Shown here piece by piece: positions 16,800 to 28,433 of a DNA stretch of 64,000 bases (positions within the stretch are counted from its first letter, which is position 1; each line of letters begins with the position of its first letter). This DNA comes from Streptococcus canis (lineage in GTDB: Bacteria > Bacillota > Bacilli > Lactobacillales > Streptococcaceae), in assembly GCF_900636575.1 (NCBI RefSeq), contig NZ_LR134293.1, forward strand, positions 62,001 to 126,000, written 5' to 3'. The notes below the pieces were generated by a model. The model saw only the letters and a program-made list of their open reading frames with translations, had not been told where the DNA came from and did not search any database. The position numbers and the translations under genes are program-made.

Positions 16800-19203
16800 A
16801 ATTTGTTTGTAACACTTTGCGAGGTTTGGTGCCTTCTGCTGGACCAATCACACCTGCTTCTTCCAATTCGTCCATTAACCGCGTTGCTCGGTTAAAACCG
16901 ACTGATAGACGTCTTTGAATCATCGAAGCACTAGCTTTTTGCGTTTCTAAAACTAAAGCTTTCGCTTCTTCAAAAAGAGGATCTCCCTCAGCAGCTCCGC
17001 CATTTCCAGAAGCGCCATTGTCGGAATCACTGACCTCTCCAGGATCAAAACTATCATCATAATCCGCTTCTGCTTGATCTTTGATAAAGTTAACAATCCG
17101 TTCCACATCATCATCTGAAATGAAGGAACCTTGCAAGCGGACAGGATGGTTTTCATCAATCGGCTTAAAGAGCATATCCCCACGCCCTAAGAGTTTTTCA
17201 GCACCATTTTCATCAAGAATTGTTCGACTATCAGTTCCCGAAGAGACTGCAAAAGCGATACGAGACGGTACGTTAGCCTTAATCAAGCCAGAGATAACGT
17301 CCACAGAGGGCCTTTGAGTTGCAAGAATCATATGAATACCTGCGGCGCGCGCCTTCTGTCCTAGACGGATAATGGCATCTTCCACTTCTTTACTGGCTAC
17401 CATCATCAAGTCAGCCAACTCATCCACGATAACGACAATTAGAGGCAGCGGAATTTGTTTTTGCTCAGATTGTCTATTGTAATCCTCCACCTTGGCATTA
17501 TAACCAGCAATATTACGAACCCCAACTTTACTAAAAAGTTCGTAGCGGTTTTCCATCTCGTCAACCACTTTTTGCAATGCCTTGCTGGCTTTGCGAGGAT
17601 TGGTCACTACTGGAATCAACAAGTGAGGAATATCATTATAAACAGACAACTCTACCATCTTTGGATCGACCATCAAAAACTTCACTTGGTCTGGTCTAGC
17701 CTTCATTAGAATACTTGAAATAATGCCATTAACAGCAACAGATTTACCAGAACCGGTAGAACCAGCTACAAGTAAATGAGGCATTCGTGTTAAATCAAAA
17801 CTTCTAGCACTGCCATTAACAGCTTTCCCTAAAGGAACTTCCAAAAGTTTATCATCTGAGGTATTGGACTGCTCCCAAAGTTCACGGAAAGAAACGGTAG
17901 CAATTTCAGAGTTTGGCACCTCAATCCCAACCAGAGATTTCCCAGGAATCGGAGCCTCAATACGAACATCTTTAGCAGCCAGAGCAAGCGCCAAATCATC
18001 TGCGAGATTTGAAATGCGATTAACCCGTACCCCAACAGCTGGCTTGATTTCATATTTGGTTACGGAAGGACCGATTTCTGCCCGTTCTACCTTGACATCA
18101 ATCCCAAAACTTTGGAAGGTGTCTTCGAGCACTTTAATGTTTTTACGAACCAAATTTTTCTCTTTGGATTGGTTTTTGGGCTTATCCGCTGCAAATAAAT
18201 CAATGGTAGGAAGTTTGTAAAGAAGATTGGACTTCGGAGTGAAATCAACCTCAACAAGTTCATCATTGTCCTCAGCGTCCATGGCTTCCTGTAAGGGATC
18301 CGACATGGTAGCAGCTAGCATGTTCTCTTGACAAGCCTCAGCTAAGTCTTCTTGATCAAATAAACGATGGTCATTTTCTTCCAGAGACCGATGAGAATCG
18401 TAAGCAAAAATTTCTGGTTCTGCCAATAAATCGTCTGAAAAGGCTGAACCTTGAACTTCTTCAATAATTTCACCAGTTTCAGGGTCAACTCTCATTTCGG
18501 CTAGGCGTCTTTCTTCTTCCTGAGCTTGTCTTTCTGATTCTTCCTGTTCAGCAAGTAGTTTACGTTCTTCACGTTCGATAAATCGTTTTTCTTTGTTAGC
18601 TTGGTAAGAAGCGACCATTTTAGCAAAACAGTCTTTGACAAAGTGGCTGACATCTTCAATATCCCAAGGGGTCATTAAAAAGAAACCAAGCAGTATAAAA
18701 AGAAGACCAATGAAGTAAGAACCGATATTAGAAAATAAAAAAGCGACAGGCTTGTAAAGGAGAGCGCCAATCATTCCTCCCCCTACAAATTCGTCCACAC
18801 GAAAAGCCAGCAAGTCCTTGGTAATCAAACTAGCTGTTCCTCTAAACACATCTTGATGAAACATCTTGGGCCTGGTGAATAAATAAGCATGCCATTCAAT
18901 TAGAAATCCCAAAAAAGCAATGATAAAGCCAGCTATCAAGCCATCTTTTTGCCGTAACCACTTAAAGAAAAAGAGGTAAATCAAAAGGGCCAGCATAAAA
19001 GGATATGCTAAACTCCCCACTAAAAAACGAATGACATTATAAGCAGTAATACCAAAAACACCAAGACGAATCATGGCAAAAACAAGTAATAACGCTAATA
19101 GTATAGAAGAAATCATTCTCTTAATCGCACGTTGTTTTTCGATTTCTGCTTTTGTTAAGCGCTTCTTAGGCGCGCTTTTTTTCCTTTGAGTTCTTTTAGC
19201 CAT
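16798..19203 (-). CDS. ftsK: DNA translocase FtsK/SpoIIIE
   Basis: An 801-residue protein from the start [14 protein letters not shown]. Four to five N-terminal membrane helices (about 30-180) are followed by an acidic, Glu-rich linker, then the motor domain with Walker A GSTGSGKS and Walker [13 protein letters not shown]-terminal winged-helix gamma domain (about 735-795, [25 protein letters not shown]) reads KOPS-type DNA. It pumps chromosome DNA through the division septum. The start chosen lies seven bases downstream of a perfect extended -10 box, so its mRNA may be leaderless. An in-frame ATG 26 codons upstream would lie outside that transcript. Confidence 0.95.
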   Translation of the reverse strand: MAKRTQRKKSAPKKRLTKAEIEKQRAIKRMISSILLALLLVFAMIRLGVFGITAYNVIRFLVGSLAYPFMLALLIYLFFFKWLRQKDGLIAGFIIAFLGFLIEWHAYLFTRPKMFHQDVFRGTASLITKDLLAFRVDEFVGGGMIGALLYKPVAFLFSNIGSYFIGLLFILLGFFLMTPWDIEDVSHFVKDCFAKMVASYQANKEKRFIEREERKLLAEQEESERQAQEEERRLAEMRVDPETGEIIEEVQGSAFSDDLLAEPEIFAYDSHRSLEENDHRLFDQEDLAEACQENMLAATMSDPLQEAMDAEDNDELVEVDFTPKSNLLYKLPTIDLFAADKPKNQSKEKNLVRKNIKVLEDTFQSFGIDVKVERAEIGPSVTKYEIKPAVGVRVNRISNLADDLALALAAKDVRIEAPIPGKSLVGIEVPNSEIATVSFRELWEQSNTSDDKLLEVPLGKAVNGSARSFDLTRMPHLLVAGSTGSGKSVAVNGIISSILMKARPDQVKFLMVDPKMVELSVYNDIPHLLIPVVTNPRKASKALQKVVDEMENRYELFSKVGVRNIAGYNAKVEDYNRQSEQKQIPLPLIVVIVDELADLMMVASKEVEDAIIRLGQKARAAGIHMILATQRPSVDVISGLIKANVPSRIAFAVSSGTDSRTILDENGAEKLLGRGDMLFKPIDENHPVRLQGSFISDDDVERIVNFIKDQAEADYDDSFDPGEVSDSDNGASGNGGAAEGDPLFEEAKALVLETQKASASMIQRRLSVGFNRATRLMDELEEAGVIGPAEGTKPRKVLQTN

Positions 19204-19209
19204 GATATT

Positions 19210-19218
19210 ATTATACCA
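19210..19218 (-). promoter_or_regulatory. Extended -10 promoter of ftsK
   Basis: TGGTATAAT on the minus strand. Six bases separate it from the ATG, so the expected transcription start coincides with the first base of the start codon. No good -35 is visible, as is usual with extended -10 promoters. Confidence 0.6.
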
Positions 19219-19421
19219 TTTTTTTAACATTAGGAAATAGATGCTAAAAAAGCTTGAGATTTTTAAGTTTATCCTCCTCATCTTGTGCTATAATAGCATG
19301 CGTAAGATCCTTTTTAGGGATTATCATATCCTAGGGCAAGAAAAGTTTAGTTTTAATCCTTTAACTACTTTTTTCTCCTTTAGTTATGATAAAATAAAGA
19401 AAAATATTCCTAGGAGTAACC

Positions 19422-20228
19422 ATGAAAAAATTATTATCCCTAAGCCTATTAGCTGTTAGTTTACTTAGTTTGAGCGCTTGCGAATCCGTTGATCGTGCCA
19501 TCAAAGGTGATAAATACGTTAACGAAAAAATGGCTAAAGAAGAAAGCGAAGCAGCTTCCAAAGCCTACGAAGAAAACATTCAAAAAGCTCTTAAAGCTGA
19601 TGCAAGTCAATTCCCACAATTAACGAAAGACGTTGGGAAAGAAGAAGCTAAGGTAATATTGAAAACAAGCCAAGGTGACATTACCCTTAAACTATTTCCT
19701 AAATACGCCCCACTAGCTGTTGAGAATTTCCTTACTCATGCTAAAAAAGGCTACTACGATAACCTTACTTTCCACCGTGTCATCAATGACTTTATGATTC
19801 AATCAGGTGACCCTAATGGGGATGGCACTGGAGGGGAATCTATCTGGAGAGGAAAAAACAGTAAGAAGGATTCTGGTAATGGCTTTGCTAATGAAATTTC
19901 TCCATTCTTATATAATATTCGTGGTGCTCTTGCTATGGCAAATGCTGGCGCTGATACAAACGGTAGTCAATTTTATATCAACCAAAGCAAAAAAAATCAG
20001 AGCAAGGCACTGTCAAGCGCAAACTATCCAAAACCAATTATTTCTGCCTATGAACAAGGGGGAAATCCAAGTTTAGATGGTGGCTATACGGTTTTTGGTC
20101 AAGTCATCGATGGCATGGATGTGGTTGACAAGATTGCCGCTAGCCCAGTTGGCCAAAACGACAAACCAGAACAAGATATTACCATTACCTCAATTGACAT
20201 CGTCAAAGATTATCGTTTTAAAAAGTAA
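19422..20228 (+). CDS. Surface lipoprotein peptidyl-prolyl cis-trans isomerase, cyclophilin type
   Basis: A 268-residue lipoprotein. The signal peptide ends in the lipobox LSAC (Cys20), followed by a charged helical linker. The cyclophilin domain (about 70-265) has FHRVINDFMIQSGDPNGDGTGG and NTNGSQF-type sequence (GADTNGSQFYINQ), the catalytic core with the active-site Arg. It should fold exported proteins on the outer face of the membrane. It has an AGGAG ribosome binding site seven bases upstream and is divergent from ftsK. Confidence 0.93.
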   Translation: MKKLLSLSLLAVSLLSLSACESVDRAIKGDKYVNEKMAKEESEAASKAYEENIQKALKADASQFPQLTKDVGKEEAKVILKTSQGDITLKLFPKYAPLAVENFLTHAKKGYYDNLTFHRVINDFMIQSGDPNGDGTGGESIWRGKNSKKDSGNGFANEISPFLYNIRGALAMANAGADTNGSQFYINQSKKNQSKALSSANYPKPIISAYEQGGNPSLDGGYTVFGQVIDGMDVVDKIAASPVGQNDKPEQDITITSIDIVKDYRFKK

Positions 20229-20252
20229 CTAACAGGTATTCTTTAAAAAATC

Positions 20253-20280
20253 AACCATCGAATTGATCGATGGTTTTTTC
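20253..20280 (+). terminator. Terminator of the cyclophilin lipoprotein gene
   Basis: Perfect stem ACCATCGA/TCGATGGT with a five-base loop ATTGA, then six T. Confidence 0.9.
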
Positions 20281-20285
20281 TCATC

Positions 20286-20340
20286 AAAAAAACACCTCTC
20301 CGGTAGAATTAACCGATAACAGTAACTCCGTAAGGTGTTT
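20286..20340 (-). terminator. Terminator of mtsABC
   Basis: On the minus strand, long stem beginning AAACACCTTACGGAG and closing CCGGAGAGGTGTTT, then a run of T; 15 bases after the mtsC stop. Confidence 0.75.
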
Positions 20341-20354
20341 GGGATAACTCATTA

Positions 20355-21209
20355 TTAGGAAACTTTTTCCTTTTTCATCATCAGCTTCTTAAGATACCCC
20401 TGCTTAGGTGAAATAAAAAAACTAATCAAGAAGATGACTGCTGATGTCAAAACAATACTTGACCCTGCAGCGACATTAAAGGTATAGCCTAGATAAAGTC
20501 CTAAAATAGAGGTCAAGGCTCCTAGCGAAGAGGAAATTACAAGCATGACCTTCAAGCTATTAGCATAAAGATAGGCTGTGGCCGCTGGTGTAATTAATAA
20601 AGCCACAATCAAGATTGTACCAACACTTTGCATGGCAGTTACTGCCACTAGAGTTAACAAAATCATGAGGAGATAATGATAGGCATTCACATTCATCCCC
20701 ATTGATTTTGCTAAGATAGGGTCAAATGAAGTGATCAATAACTCTTTAAAAAAGAGGATAATAACTCCTAATACTAAAACAGATACTCCAATCGTAATCC
20801 ATTTATCACTATCTTGCACAGCTAAAATATTACCAAATAGAATGTGAAAAAGGTCAGTTGAACTATTGGCAACACCTATCAAAATAACTCCCAAAGCTAG
20901 GAATGAGCTAAAGGTTATTCCAATAGCAGTATCTCCCTTAATGACAGAATTTTCTTTGATATAGGTGATAATAACCGAAGCCAATAAACCAAAGACAATA
21001 GCACCAATAAAGAAATTAATACCTAAAATAAAGGACAAGGCAACTCCTGGTAAAACAGCATGGGAAATAGCATCACCCATGAGAGACATGGATCTGAGAA
21101 TGATGAAACAGCCGACAGCACCAGATACAATACCAATGACAATGGCTGTTATTAGGGCATTTTGTAAAAAATGATAGGACATTAAGCCCTCAAAAAATTT
21201 CATAGACAT
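20355..21209 (-). CDS. mtsC: Metal ABC transporter permease MtsC
   Basis: A 284-residue integral membrane protein of the ABC-3 (ZnuB/MntB/SitD) family with about eight helices and the GDAISHAVLPGVAL motif near residue 45, which contacts the ATPase. It forms the membrane channel of the Mn/Fe importer. Its ATG directly follows the mtsB stop (TAAATG), with AAAGGAG nine bases upstream, so expression is coupled. Confidence 0.95.
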   Translation of the reverse strand: MSMKFFEGLMSYHFLQNALITAIVIGIVSGAVGCFIILRSMSLMGDAISHAVLPGVALSFILGINFFIGAIVFGLLASVIITYIKENSVIKGDTAIGITFSSFLALGVILIGVANSSTDLFHILFGNILAVQDSDKWITIGVSVLVLGVIILFFKELLITSFDPILAKSMGMNVNAYHYLLMILLTLVAVTAMQSVGTILIVALLITPAATAYLYANSLKVMLVISSSLGALTSILGLYLGYTFNVAAGSSIVLTSAVIFLISFFISPKQGYLKKLMMKKEKVS

Positions 21210-21935
21210 TTACATCATCTCCTTTCCTAAAATCAAATGATTGCCATAGGCCTTTGACAAGATATCAACTGTAAAAACATCGTCAACATTACCATAAGCC
21301 ACCAAGTTTTTGTTTAAAATCAAGAGTTTGTCAAAGTAATGTTCAACCTTGCTTAAATCATGGTGCACAATCAAAATGGTTTTTCCAGCTGCTTTAAGTT
21401 CTTTCAGGAGATCCACAATGATTTTTTCACTGACCGAGTCAATGCCGACAAACGGTTCATCTAAGAAAATATAGTCAGATTCTTGAATTAGGCAACGAGC
21501 CACTAACATGCGTTGAAATTGTCCCCCAGAGAGGGATTTTATTGGACGATTCCCAAAACCTGCTAAACCAACTTGCTCTAATAAACTTTCCACACGATCA
21601 AATTCTCTTTTACCAACACGACGAAAAAGACCTAACTTGCTGTAAGTCCCTAATGCAATACATTCTTTAACAGTTATTGGAAAATTATAGTCAATCATGC
21701 TACGTTGTTCAACATAGGCCACTGTATGCCCAAGCTTACGACCATCCTTATCATCAACAGTTACTTGGCCACTATAATCAATCAGATTTAAAATGGACTT
21801 CATAAAGGTTGATTTTCCTGCTCCATTTGGACCAATGATGCCGACGATAGCAGGTCCTTCGATGGTTAAACTGACGGCATCTAAGGCTCTACTGTCACCA
21901 TCATAAGTAACAGAAAGATTGTTAGTTGTAATCAT
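21210..21935 (-). CDS. mtsB: Metal ABC transporter ATPase MtsB
   Basis: A 241-residue ABC ATPase. Walker A GPNGAGKST, signature LSGGQFQRM and Walker B YIFLDEPF are intact. The start is set at MITTNNLSVTYDG because AAAGGAG precedes it; an ATG 11 codons upstream lies in the hairpin behind mtsA. It energises manganese/iron uptake with MtsC and MtsA. Confidence 0.95.
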   Translation of the reverse strand: MITTNNLSVTYDGDSRALDAVSLTIEGPAIVGIIGPNGAGKSTFMKSILNLIDYSGQVTVDDKDGRKLGHTVAYVEQRSMIDYNFPITVKECIALGTYSKLGLFRRVGKREFDRVESLLEQVGLAGFGNRPIKSLSGGQFQRMLVARCLIQESDYIFLDEPFVGIDSVSEKIIVDLLKELKAAGKTILIVHHDLSKVEHYFDKLLILNKNLVAYGNVDDVFTVDILSKAYGNHLILGKEMM

Positions 21936-21960
21936 TTTTGTCTCCTTTACACAAATAAAA

Positions 21961-21991
21961 CAAAGCACAACACTAAAATCGCTGTGCTTTA
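21961..21991 (-). terminator. Hairpin between mtsA and mtsB, likely partial terminator
   Basis: On the minus strand, stem AAAGCACAGC/GTTGTGCTTT, then GTTTTATTTG. It lies nine bases behind mtsA, so it probably lowers read-through and makes mtsA mRNA more abundant than mtsABC mRNA. Confidence 0.65.
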
Positions 21992-21999
21992 TGTTTATC

Positions 22000-22932
22000 T
22001 TATTTGGCTAGACCTTCAGAAATTTTATCAAGATTCCATTTCATCATAGCATAGTAGCTATCGCCATCCTTACCTTTTTTAGCAACTGAATCTGTAAAGA
22101 TTTCAGCATAAATTGGAATACCGCTATCTTTAGCAACAGTTTCCATCGGACGTCTGTCAACACTTGATTCCACAAAAAGAGCTGATGGTTTAACAACTTT
22201 TAATTTTTCAATCAGTGATGAAATTTGATCTGGAGTTCCTTCTTCTTCGGTGTTAATTTCCCAAATGTAAGCTGATGGCACACCGTAAGCTTTTGAAAAG
22301 TACTTGAAGCAGCCTTCGCTAGTGACAATTAATTTTTTATTTTGTGCAATGGCGTCAAATTTTGACTTAGCTTCTTTATCAAGTTTTTCCAACTTAGCGA
22401 CATAAGCTTTGAGATTTTTTTGATAGATTTCTTTGTTCTTAGGATCCTTGGCCATCAATTGTTTAGCGATGTTCTTAGAATAAATAATCCCATTTTCTAG
22501 GTTTAACCAAGCATGTGGATCTTCTTTTCCTTTTTCGTTTTCACCTTCCAAGTAAATCACATCAACGCCGTCAGAAACAGCAAAGTAGTCTTTGTTCTTT
22601 TTCTTTTCAGCATTCTTAACAAGCTTTGTAAACCAAGCCTGGCCACCATCTTCTAGGTTAATACCGTTGTAGAAAATCACATCAGCATTGCTGGTTTTCT
22701 CTACATCTTCTGGTAATGGTTCGTATTCATGAGGGTCCTGACCAATTGGCACAATGCTGTGCAGATCAATGTTATCTCCTGCAATATTCTTTGTCATATC
22801 TGCAATAATAGAATTGGTTACCACTACTTTCAATTTGTCGCCTTTAGCAGTCTTTGTACCAGTTGAAGAACAAGCAACTAAAAGGAAGACAGATAAAAAG
22901 GCACCCAAAATGAGGCTAATTTTCTTTCTCAT
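22000..22932 (-). CDS. mtsA: Metal-binding lipoprotein MtsA
   Basis: A 310-residue solute-binding lipoprotein of the PsaA/MtsA (cluster A-1) family. The signal peptide ends with lipobox LVAC (Cys20). The four metal ligands are recognisable in DPHEYEP (His), DPHAWL (His), TSEGCF (Glu) and FTDSVA (Asp). It binds Mn2+ and Fe2+ outside the cell and hands them to MtsBC. Start set at the second of two adjacent ATGs. Expression is expected to be repressed by MtsR at the operator just upstream. Confidence 0.96.
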   Translation of the reverse strand: MRKKISLILGAFLSVFLLVACSSTGTKTAKGDKLKVVVTNSIIADMTKNIAGDNIDLHSIVPIGQDPHEYEPLPEDVEKTSNADVIFYNGINLEDGGQAWFTKLVKNAEKKKNKDYFAVSDGVDVIYLEGENEKGKEDPHAWLNLENGIIYSKNIAKQLMAKDPKNKEIYQKNLKAYVAKLEKLDKEAKSKFDAIAQNKKLIVTSEGCFKYFSKAYGVPSAYIWEINTEEEGTPDQISSLIEKLKVVKPSALFVESSVDRRPMETVAKDSGIPIYAEIFTDSVAKKGKDGDSYYAMMKWNLDKISEGLAK

Positions 22933-22961
22933 CACATTTCTCCTTAGGATGTATTATTTAA

Positions 22962-22982
22962 TTAATTAGGTGTAGTTAATTA
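22962..22982. promoter_or_regulatory. MtsR (DtxR/MntR-type) operator of mtsABC
   Basis: TTAATTA, seven bases, TTAATTA: two near-self-complementary half sites. It lies immediately downstream of the mtsA -10 box, where a repressor would block initiation. MtsR is encoded divergently next door. Confidence 0.6.
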
Positions 22983-22989
22983 TGGTATT

Positions 22990-23018
22990 AGGATATCCTC
23001 TTTTTGGTTTTTTGTCAA
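22990..23018 (-). promoter_or_regulatory. mtsABC promoter
   Basis: On the minus strand, -35 TTGACA (23013-23018), 17-base spacer, -10 TATCCT (22990-22995). Confidence 0.65.
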
Positions 23019-23036
23019 GATTTTTTCATAAAAATC

Positions 23037-23045
23037 TGATATAAT
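23037..23045 (+). promoter_or_regulatory. mtsR extended -10 promoter
   Basis: TGATATAAT. The mtsR start codon follows about 32 bases later, with GAGAAAGG as ribosome binding site. Confidence 0.55.
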
Positions 23046-23077
23046 AATGATTATAAATAAGAGAAAGGCATAATGAT

Positions 23078-23725
23078 ATGACGCCTAATAAAGAAGACTA
23101 TTTGAAATGTATTTATGAAATTGGGGAACAAGAATCTAAGATCTCAAACAAAATGGTGGCTGAGAAGATGCAAGTCTCTGCACCTGCCGTTTCGGAAATG
23201 ATTAAAAAAATGATTTCACAAGGATGGATTGTTAAGAATAAGACAAAGGGCTATTTGTTGACAGATAAAGGCCATGTCCTCGTTGCTAATCTTTATCGCA
23301 AGCATCGTTTGATTGAAGTTTTTCTGATTCACCAATTAGGCTACAACGCTCAGGAAGTTCACCAAGAAGCTGAGGTTTTGGAACATACGGTTTCAGATAC
23401 CTTTATTGACCGCTTGGATGAAACCCTTGGTTTTCCAACTTTTTGTCCTCATGGAGGGACAATTCCACGTCAGGGACAAGCACTCATGGAAATGAATAAC
23501 ACAACCCTTAACACAATTACTGAGTTGGGTAATTTCCGTCTGAGTAGGGTTCATGACCAATTTGATCTAATCCAATATTTGGAAGCGCATGACCTTAAAA
23601 TCAATACTGAGTTAGGCTTAACTCAAATTGATACCTTTGCAAAAACCTACACTATTCAATATTTGGATAAGGAATTGATTATTCCTGAAAATATTGCCAA
23701 GCAATTGTATGTGACTGCCCTTTAA
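23078..23725 (+). CDS. mtsR: Metal-dependent repressor MtsR (DtxR family)
   Basis: A 215-residue DtxR/MntR-family regulator. It has an N-terminal winged helix (KMVAEKMQVSAPAVSEMIKKM), then the metal-binding dimer domain (RLIEVFLIHQLGY... EAEVLEHTVSD...FPTFCPHGGTIP) and a C-terminal FeoA/SH3-like domain. It senses Mn2+/Fe2+ and represses mtsABC, which is transcribed divergently. A shared terminator separates it from mtnN. Confidence 0.95.
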   Translation: MTPNKEDYLKCIYEIGEQESKISNKMVAEKMQVSAPAVSEMIKKMISQGWIVKNKTKGYLLTDKGHVLVANLYRKHRLIEVFLIHQLGYNAQEVHQEAEVLEHTVSDTFIDRLDETLGFPTFCPHGGTIPRQGQALMEMNNTTLNTITELGNFRLSRVHDQFDLIQYLEAHDLKINTELGLTQIDTFAKTYTIQYLDKELIIPENIAKQLYVTAL

Positions 23726-23741
23726 AACGTGGCGCAAAAAC

Positions 23742-23790
23742 CAAAAACCCCTAGTTCCTGACACTAACAGTCAGAATCTAGAGGTTTTTG
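23742..23790. terminator. Bidirectional terminator between mtsR and mtnN
   Basis: Stem AAAAACCcCTAG..CTGAC/GTCAG..CTAGaGGTTTTT around ACTAACA, serving two convergent genes. Confidence 0.8.
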
Positions 23791-23807
23791 TGCTTTTATA
23801 GCAAATG

Positions 23808-24503
23808 TTAGACGGATAGACTATTTAAAAATGTCATCAAGGTTTGAGCAGACTTTTTACCAGCCTCAATAATGAATTGATCAAAGGTAATATTGGCATC
23901 ATGGGCCGCTGTATCACTCATGGCTCTAACCACAATAAAAGGTTTTCCTGTGGCATGAGCAGCTTGTGCAATGGCCGCTCCTTCCATTTCGACTGCCAAA
24001 ACAGTTGGAAAGGCTGCCTTGATAGCCTCAATTTTTTCTTGACCAGCAATAAAGCTATCTCCTGTTGCAATAAGGCCGACCTGACTGCCTGCTTTTTCCT
24101 GTTCTAGAACCTTTTTAAAGGTAGCTACAAAGTGTAGGTCACAATCGAAATACAATGGCTGCGCCGCCATTTGCCCATAGGCATAACCAAAGGCAGTCAC
24201 ATCCACATCATGATAGACCAATTGTTCTGCCACCACAACATCACCAATGGCTAGTTCAGGGGAAACAGCTCCTGCTGAACCTGTATTGATAATCGCTTCT
24301 GCCTGAAAATGGTCAACCAAGATAGCAACTGTCATAGCAGACATGACCTTACCAATACCTGATTGTACTAAAATAAGATCATGTTGCCCATAGTGACCAG
24401 TGTAGTAGGTATTTGAAAGCACCTGGTGTTCTTGACAATCTAAGAGATTTTCTAAGAGTAGGCGTAGTTCCTCCTCCATTGCAGCAATAATTCCAATTTT
24501 CAT
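23808..24503 (-). CDS. mtnN: 5'-methylthioadenosine/S-adenosylhomocysteine nucleosidase
   Basis: A 231-residue MTAN (Pfs). Ribose and purine sites are visible in GSAGAVSPEL, AVEMEGAAIAQ (Glu residues holding ribose) and the catalytic Asp in RAMSDTA. It cleaves MTA and SAH, recycling methyl-cycle products and giving S-ribosylhomocysteine for LuxS. Last gene of the glmU-nudix-macP-mtnN row, an order also seen in pneumococcus. Confidence 0.96.
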   Translation of the reverse strand: MKIGIIAAMEEELRLLLENLLDCQEHQVLSNTYYTGHYGQHDLILVQSGIGKVMSAMTVAILVDHFQAEAIINTGSAGAVSPELAIGDVVVAEQLVYHDVDVTAFGYAYGQMAAQPLYFDCDLHFVATFKKVLEQEKAGSQVGLIATGDSFIAGQEKIEAIKAAFPTVLAVEMEGAAIAQAAHATGKPFIVVRAMSDTAAHDANITFDQFIIEAGKKSAQTLMTFLNSLSV

Positions 24504-24519
24504 ACGATTTCCTTATATT

Positions 24520-24771
24520 TTAAAGATAAAAAGCGGCATAAACTAGAAGAGCAATTAAGATAAGCACAGCAAGGAGAAGCACGTTTAATTTGGATTGAAA
24601 CTGACTACGTTTGGCATTTTCGATCCGACGACTCTTATAGATGCGTTCTTCCTCATCATGATTAGGAAGGGTCATGATTTTAGTGTCAAAATCAGCGTAG
24701 TCATCCGCTTCAAACGTTTCTCCATGTTTGGCCTTTTCAATCACCTCATCTGTTAATAAGGGTTTTCCCAT
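24520..24771 (-). CDS. macP: MacP-like cell-division membrane protein
   Basis: An 83-residue protein with a charged N-terminal cytoplasmic part (MGKPLLTDEVIEKAKHGETF) and one C-terminal membrane helix (about 64-82). It matches the build of pneumococcal MacP, which binds and activates the class A penicillin-binding protein PBP2a and is phosphorylated by StkP. The neighbours glmU, nudix and mtnN agree with that locus. The stop of the nudix gene abuts its start. Confidence 0.75.
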   Translation of the reverse strand: MGKPLLTDEVIEKAKHGETFEADDYADFDTKIMTLPNHDEEERIYKSRRIENAKRSQFQSKLNVLLLAVLILIALLVYAAFYL

Positions 24772-25325
24772 TACTGGTCACCTCCTAAATGCAAGGCATA
24801 GTATTGCAAGGCAATCAAGGTTTTAGCATCCACAAGTTTACCTTGGGCAACCAAGTCCATACACTCCTTGTAAGACAACTCTAAAACGTCAATCACTTCA
24901 TCGACATCTTGAGGTTTTGGATTAGCTATTTTTTCCAAATCTGTTGCCAGATAGAGCTTGATTTTTTCATTGCAAAAACCAATGGCTGTGTAAAATTCAT
25001 GTAGAAAGGACAGATTGCCAGTATAGGCTGTCTCTTCTTCTAATTCACGCGCAGCAGCTTCTAACTCTAAGCCATCTTCACCAATTTCTAATTTTCCTGC
25101 TGGAATTTCATAAGAAATCGCTTCGATAGCTTTACGGTACTGTTTGACAATCACAATCTTACGATCAGGAGTGACGGCTAGCACAGCTACCGCTCCACGG
25201 TGGAAAATCAATTCTCGCTTGGCTTGTCCCAGATTGTTGGGAAGTTCGACATCGTCAACAACAACTTTAAAAATCTGTCCATCAAAAATGTCTTGTCTTC
25301 TCAGTGTTTTTTCTTCAAATGCCAT
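24771..25325 (-). CDS. Nudix hydrolase, ADP-ribose pyrophosphatase type
   Basis: A 184-residue protein of the NudF-like group: the Nudix box (GKLEIGEDGLELEAAARELEEETAY) is intact and preceded by QYRKAIEAISYEIPAG, typical for ADP-ribose pyrophosphatases. It probably hydrolyses ADP-ribose to AMP and ribose-5-phosphate. It lies between glmU (26-bp gap) and macP (1-bp overlap). Confidence 0.9.
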   Translation of the reverse strand: MAFEEKTLRRQDIFDGQIFKVVVDDVELPNNLGQAKRELIFHRGAVAVLAVTPDRKIVIVKQYRKAIEAISYEIPAGKLEIGEDGLELEAAARELEEETAYTGNLSFLHEFYTAIGFCNEKIKLYLATDLEKIANPKPQDVDEVIDVLELSYKECMDLVAQGKLVDAKTLIALQYYALHLGGDQ

Positions 25326-25351
25326 GATTGTCCTCCTTAATGAATCTTATC

Positions 25352-27472
<2,121 letters not shown>

Positions 27473-28432
27473 TTAAGAATGAGCAGCTCGCTCCAACACA
27501 GCCATGACAGCTCGGCTATGTTCCAAAGCCTGATCCACTTTTTTAAAGTCTTTTTCGTCAATCATTTGGGTGAACGCGACAAACTCCTCATACATGCGGT
27601 GGTCATGTTTATTAAGATTAACCACCTTTGCTTCGTGACCGTGCAGACTTAACTGAACCTGAGGAAGGGTATTCGTTGCTCCGAGAACTGCCAGTGAGCC
27701 TTTGTTACCTTGGATAGTTGATTTGATTTCTGCTGTGCAATCCTTGGCTCCAATACATACCACTTTAAACTGCCCATAGTCCATGACAAGCATGCCCGAG
27801 GTATCGACGCCCTTTTCCATATTAGCTAAATATTGAACCGTTTTAGGCCTACCAAATAAGCCTACCACAAAATGAATATTGTAAATATTCAAATCACGTA
27901 GAGCCCCACCACCTTTTTGAGGGTCAAAGGCTGGCGCGATGTCACCTCGTTTGAAGGCATCGTAGCGTGAAGAATATTGTGAATAATTGCACTCCACAAT
28001 TTTAATATCTCCAAGTTGGTCAATATGCTCCTTAATAAAGGTCATATTGCTCAAATATTGATTAGTAATTGCTTCTAACAAAATGAGCTTTCGTTCTTTG
28101 GCTAGAACCACTAGTTCATCTAATTCCCCTGCTGTCATGGTAAAAGGCTTTTCACAGATCACGTGTTTGTCGGCTAGAAGAGCCTTTTTTGCCCCCTCAT
28201 AATGCAAATGGTTTGGAGTGGCGATATAGACCGTGTCAATATCTTCTAATTCAAGAACAGTCTCAAAATCACTTGTCGCTGTTGGAATAGCAAAGCTTTT
28301 TGCTAATTTTCTAGCCACATCTACACTACGAGGCGTGGAAACAATAGCGTTAAGGTCAATACCCTTAATTTCCTGTAAGACAGGTAAAAGGTCTTTGACA
28401 ATCATACCGGTCCCTAAAATGGCTAATTTCAT
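27473..28432 (-). CDS. Gfo/Idh/MocA family oxidoreductase
   Basis: A 319-residue NAD(P)-dependent dehydrogenase: Rossmann start AILGTGMIVKDLLP, TPNHLHYE and the catalytic-lysine motif CEKPFTMT, then the C-terminal alpha/beta sugar-binding domain (GGGALRDLNIYNIHF). The substrate is likely a sugar or inositol derivative but cannot be read from sequence. It is the last gene of the accessory operon that begins with the DUF2829 gene, starting directly after the ASCH gene. Confidence 0.9.
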   Translation of the reverse strand: MKLAILGTGMIVKDLLPVLQEIKGIDLNAIVSTPRSVDVARKLAKSFAIPTATSDFETVLELEDIDTVYIATPNHLHYEGAKKALLADKHVICEKPFTMTAGELDELVVLAKERKLILLEAITNQYLSNMTFIKEHIDQLGDIKIVECNYSQYSSRYDAFKRGDIAPAFDPQKGGGALRDLNIYNIHFVVGLFGRPKTVQYLANMEKGVDTSGMLVMDYGQFKVVCIGAKDCTAEIKSTIQGNKGSLAVLGATNTLPQVQLSLHGHEAKVVNLNKHDHRMYEEFVAFTQMIDEKDFKKVDQALEHSRAVMAVLERAAHS

Positions 28433-28433
28433 C

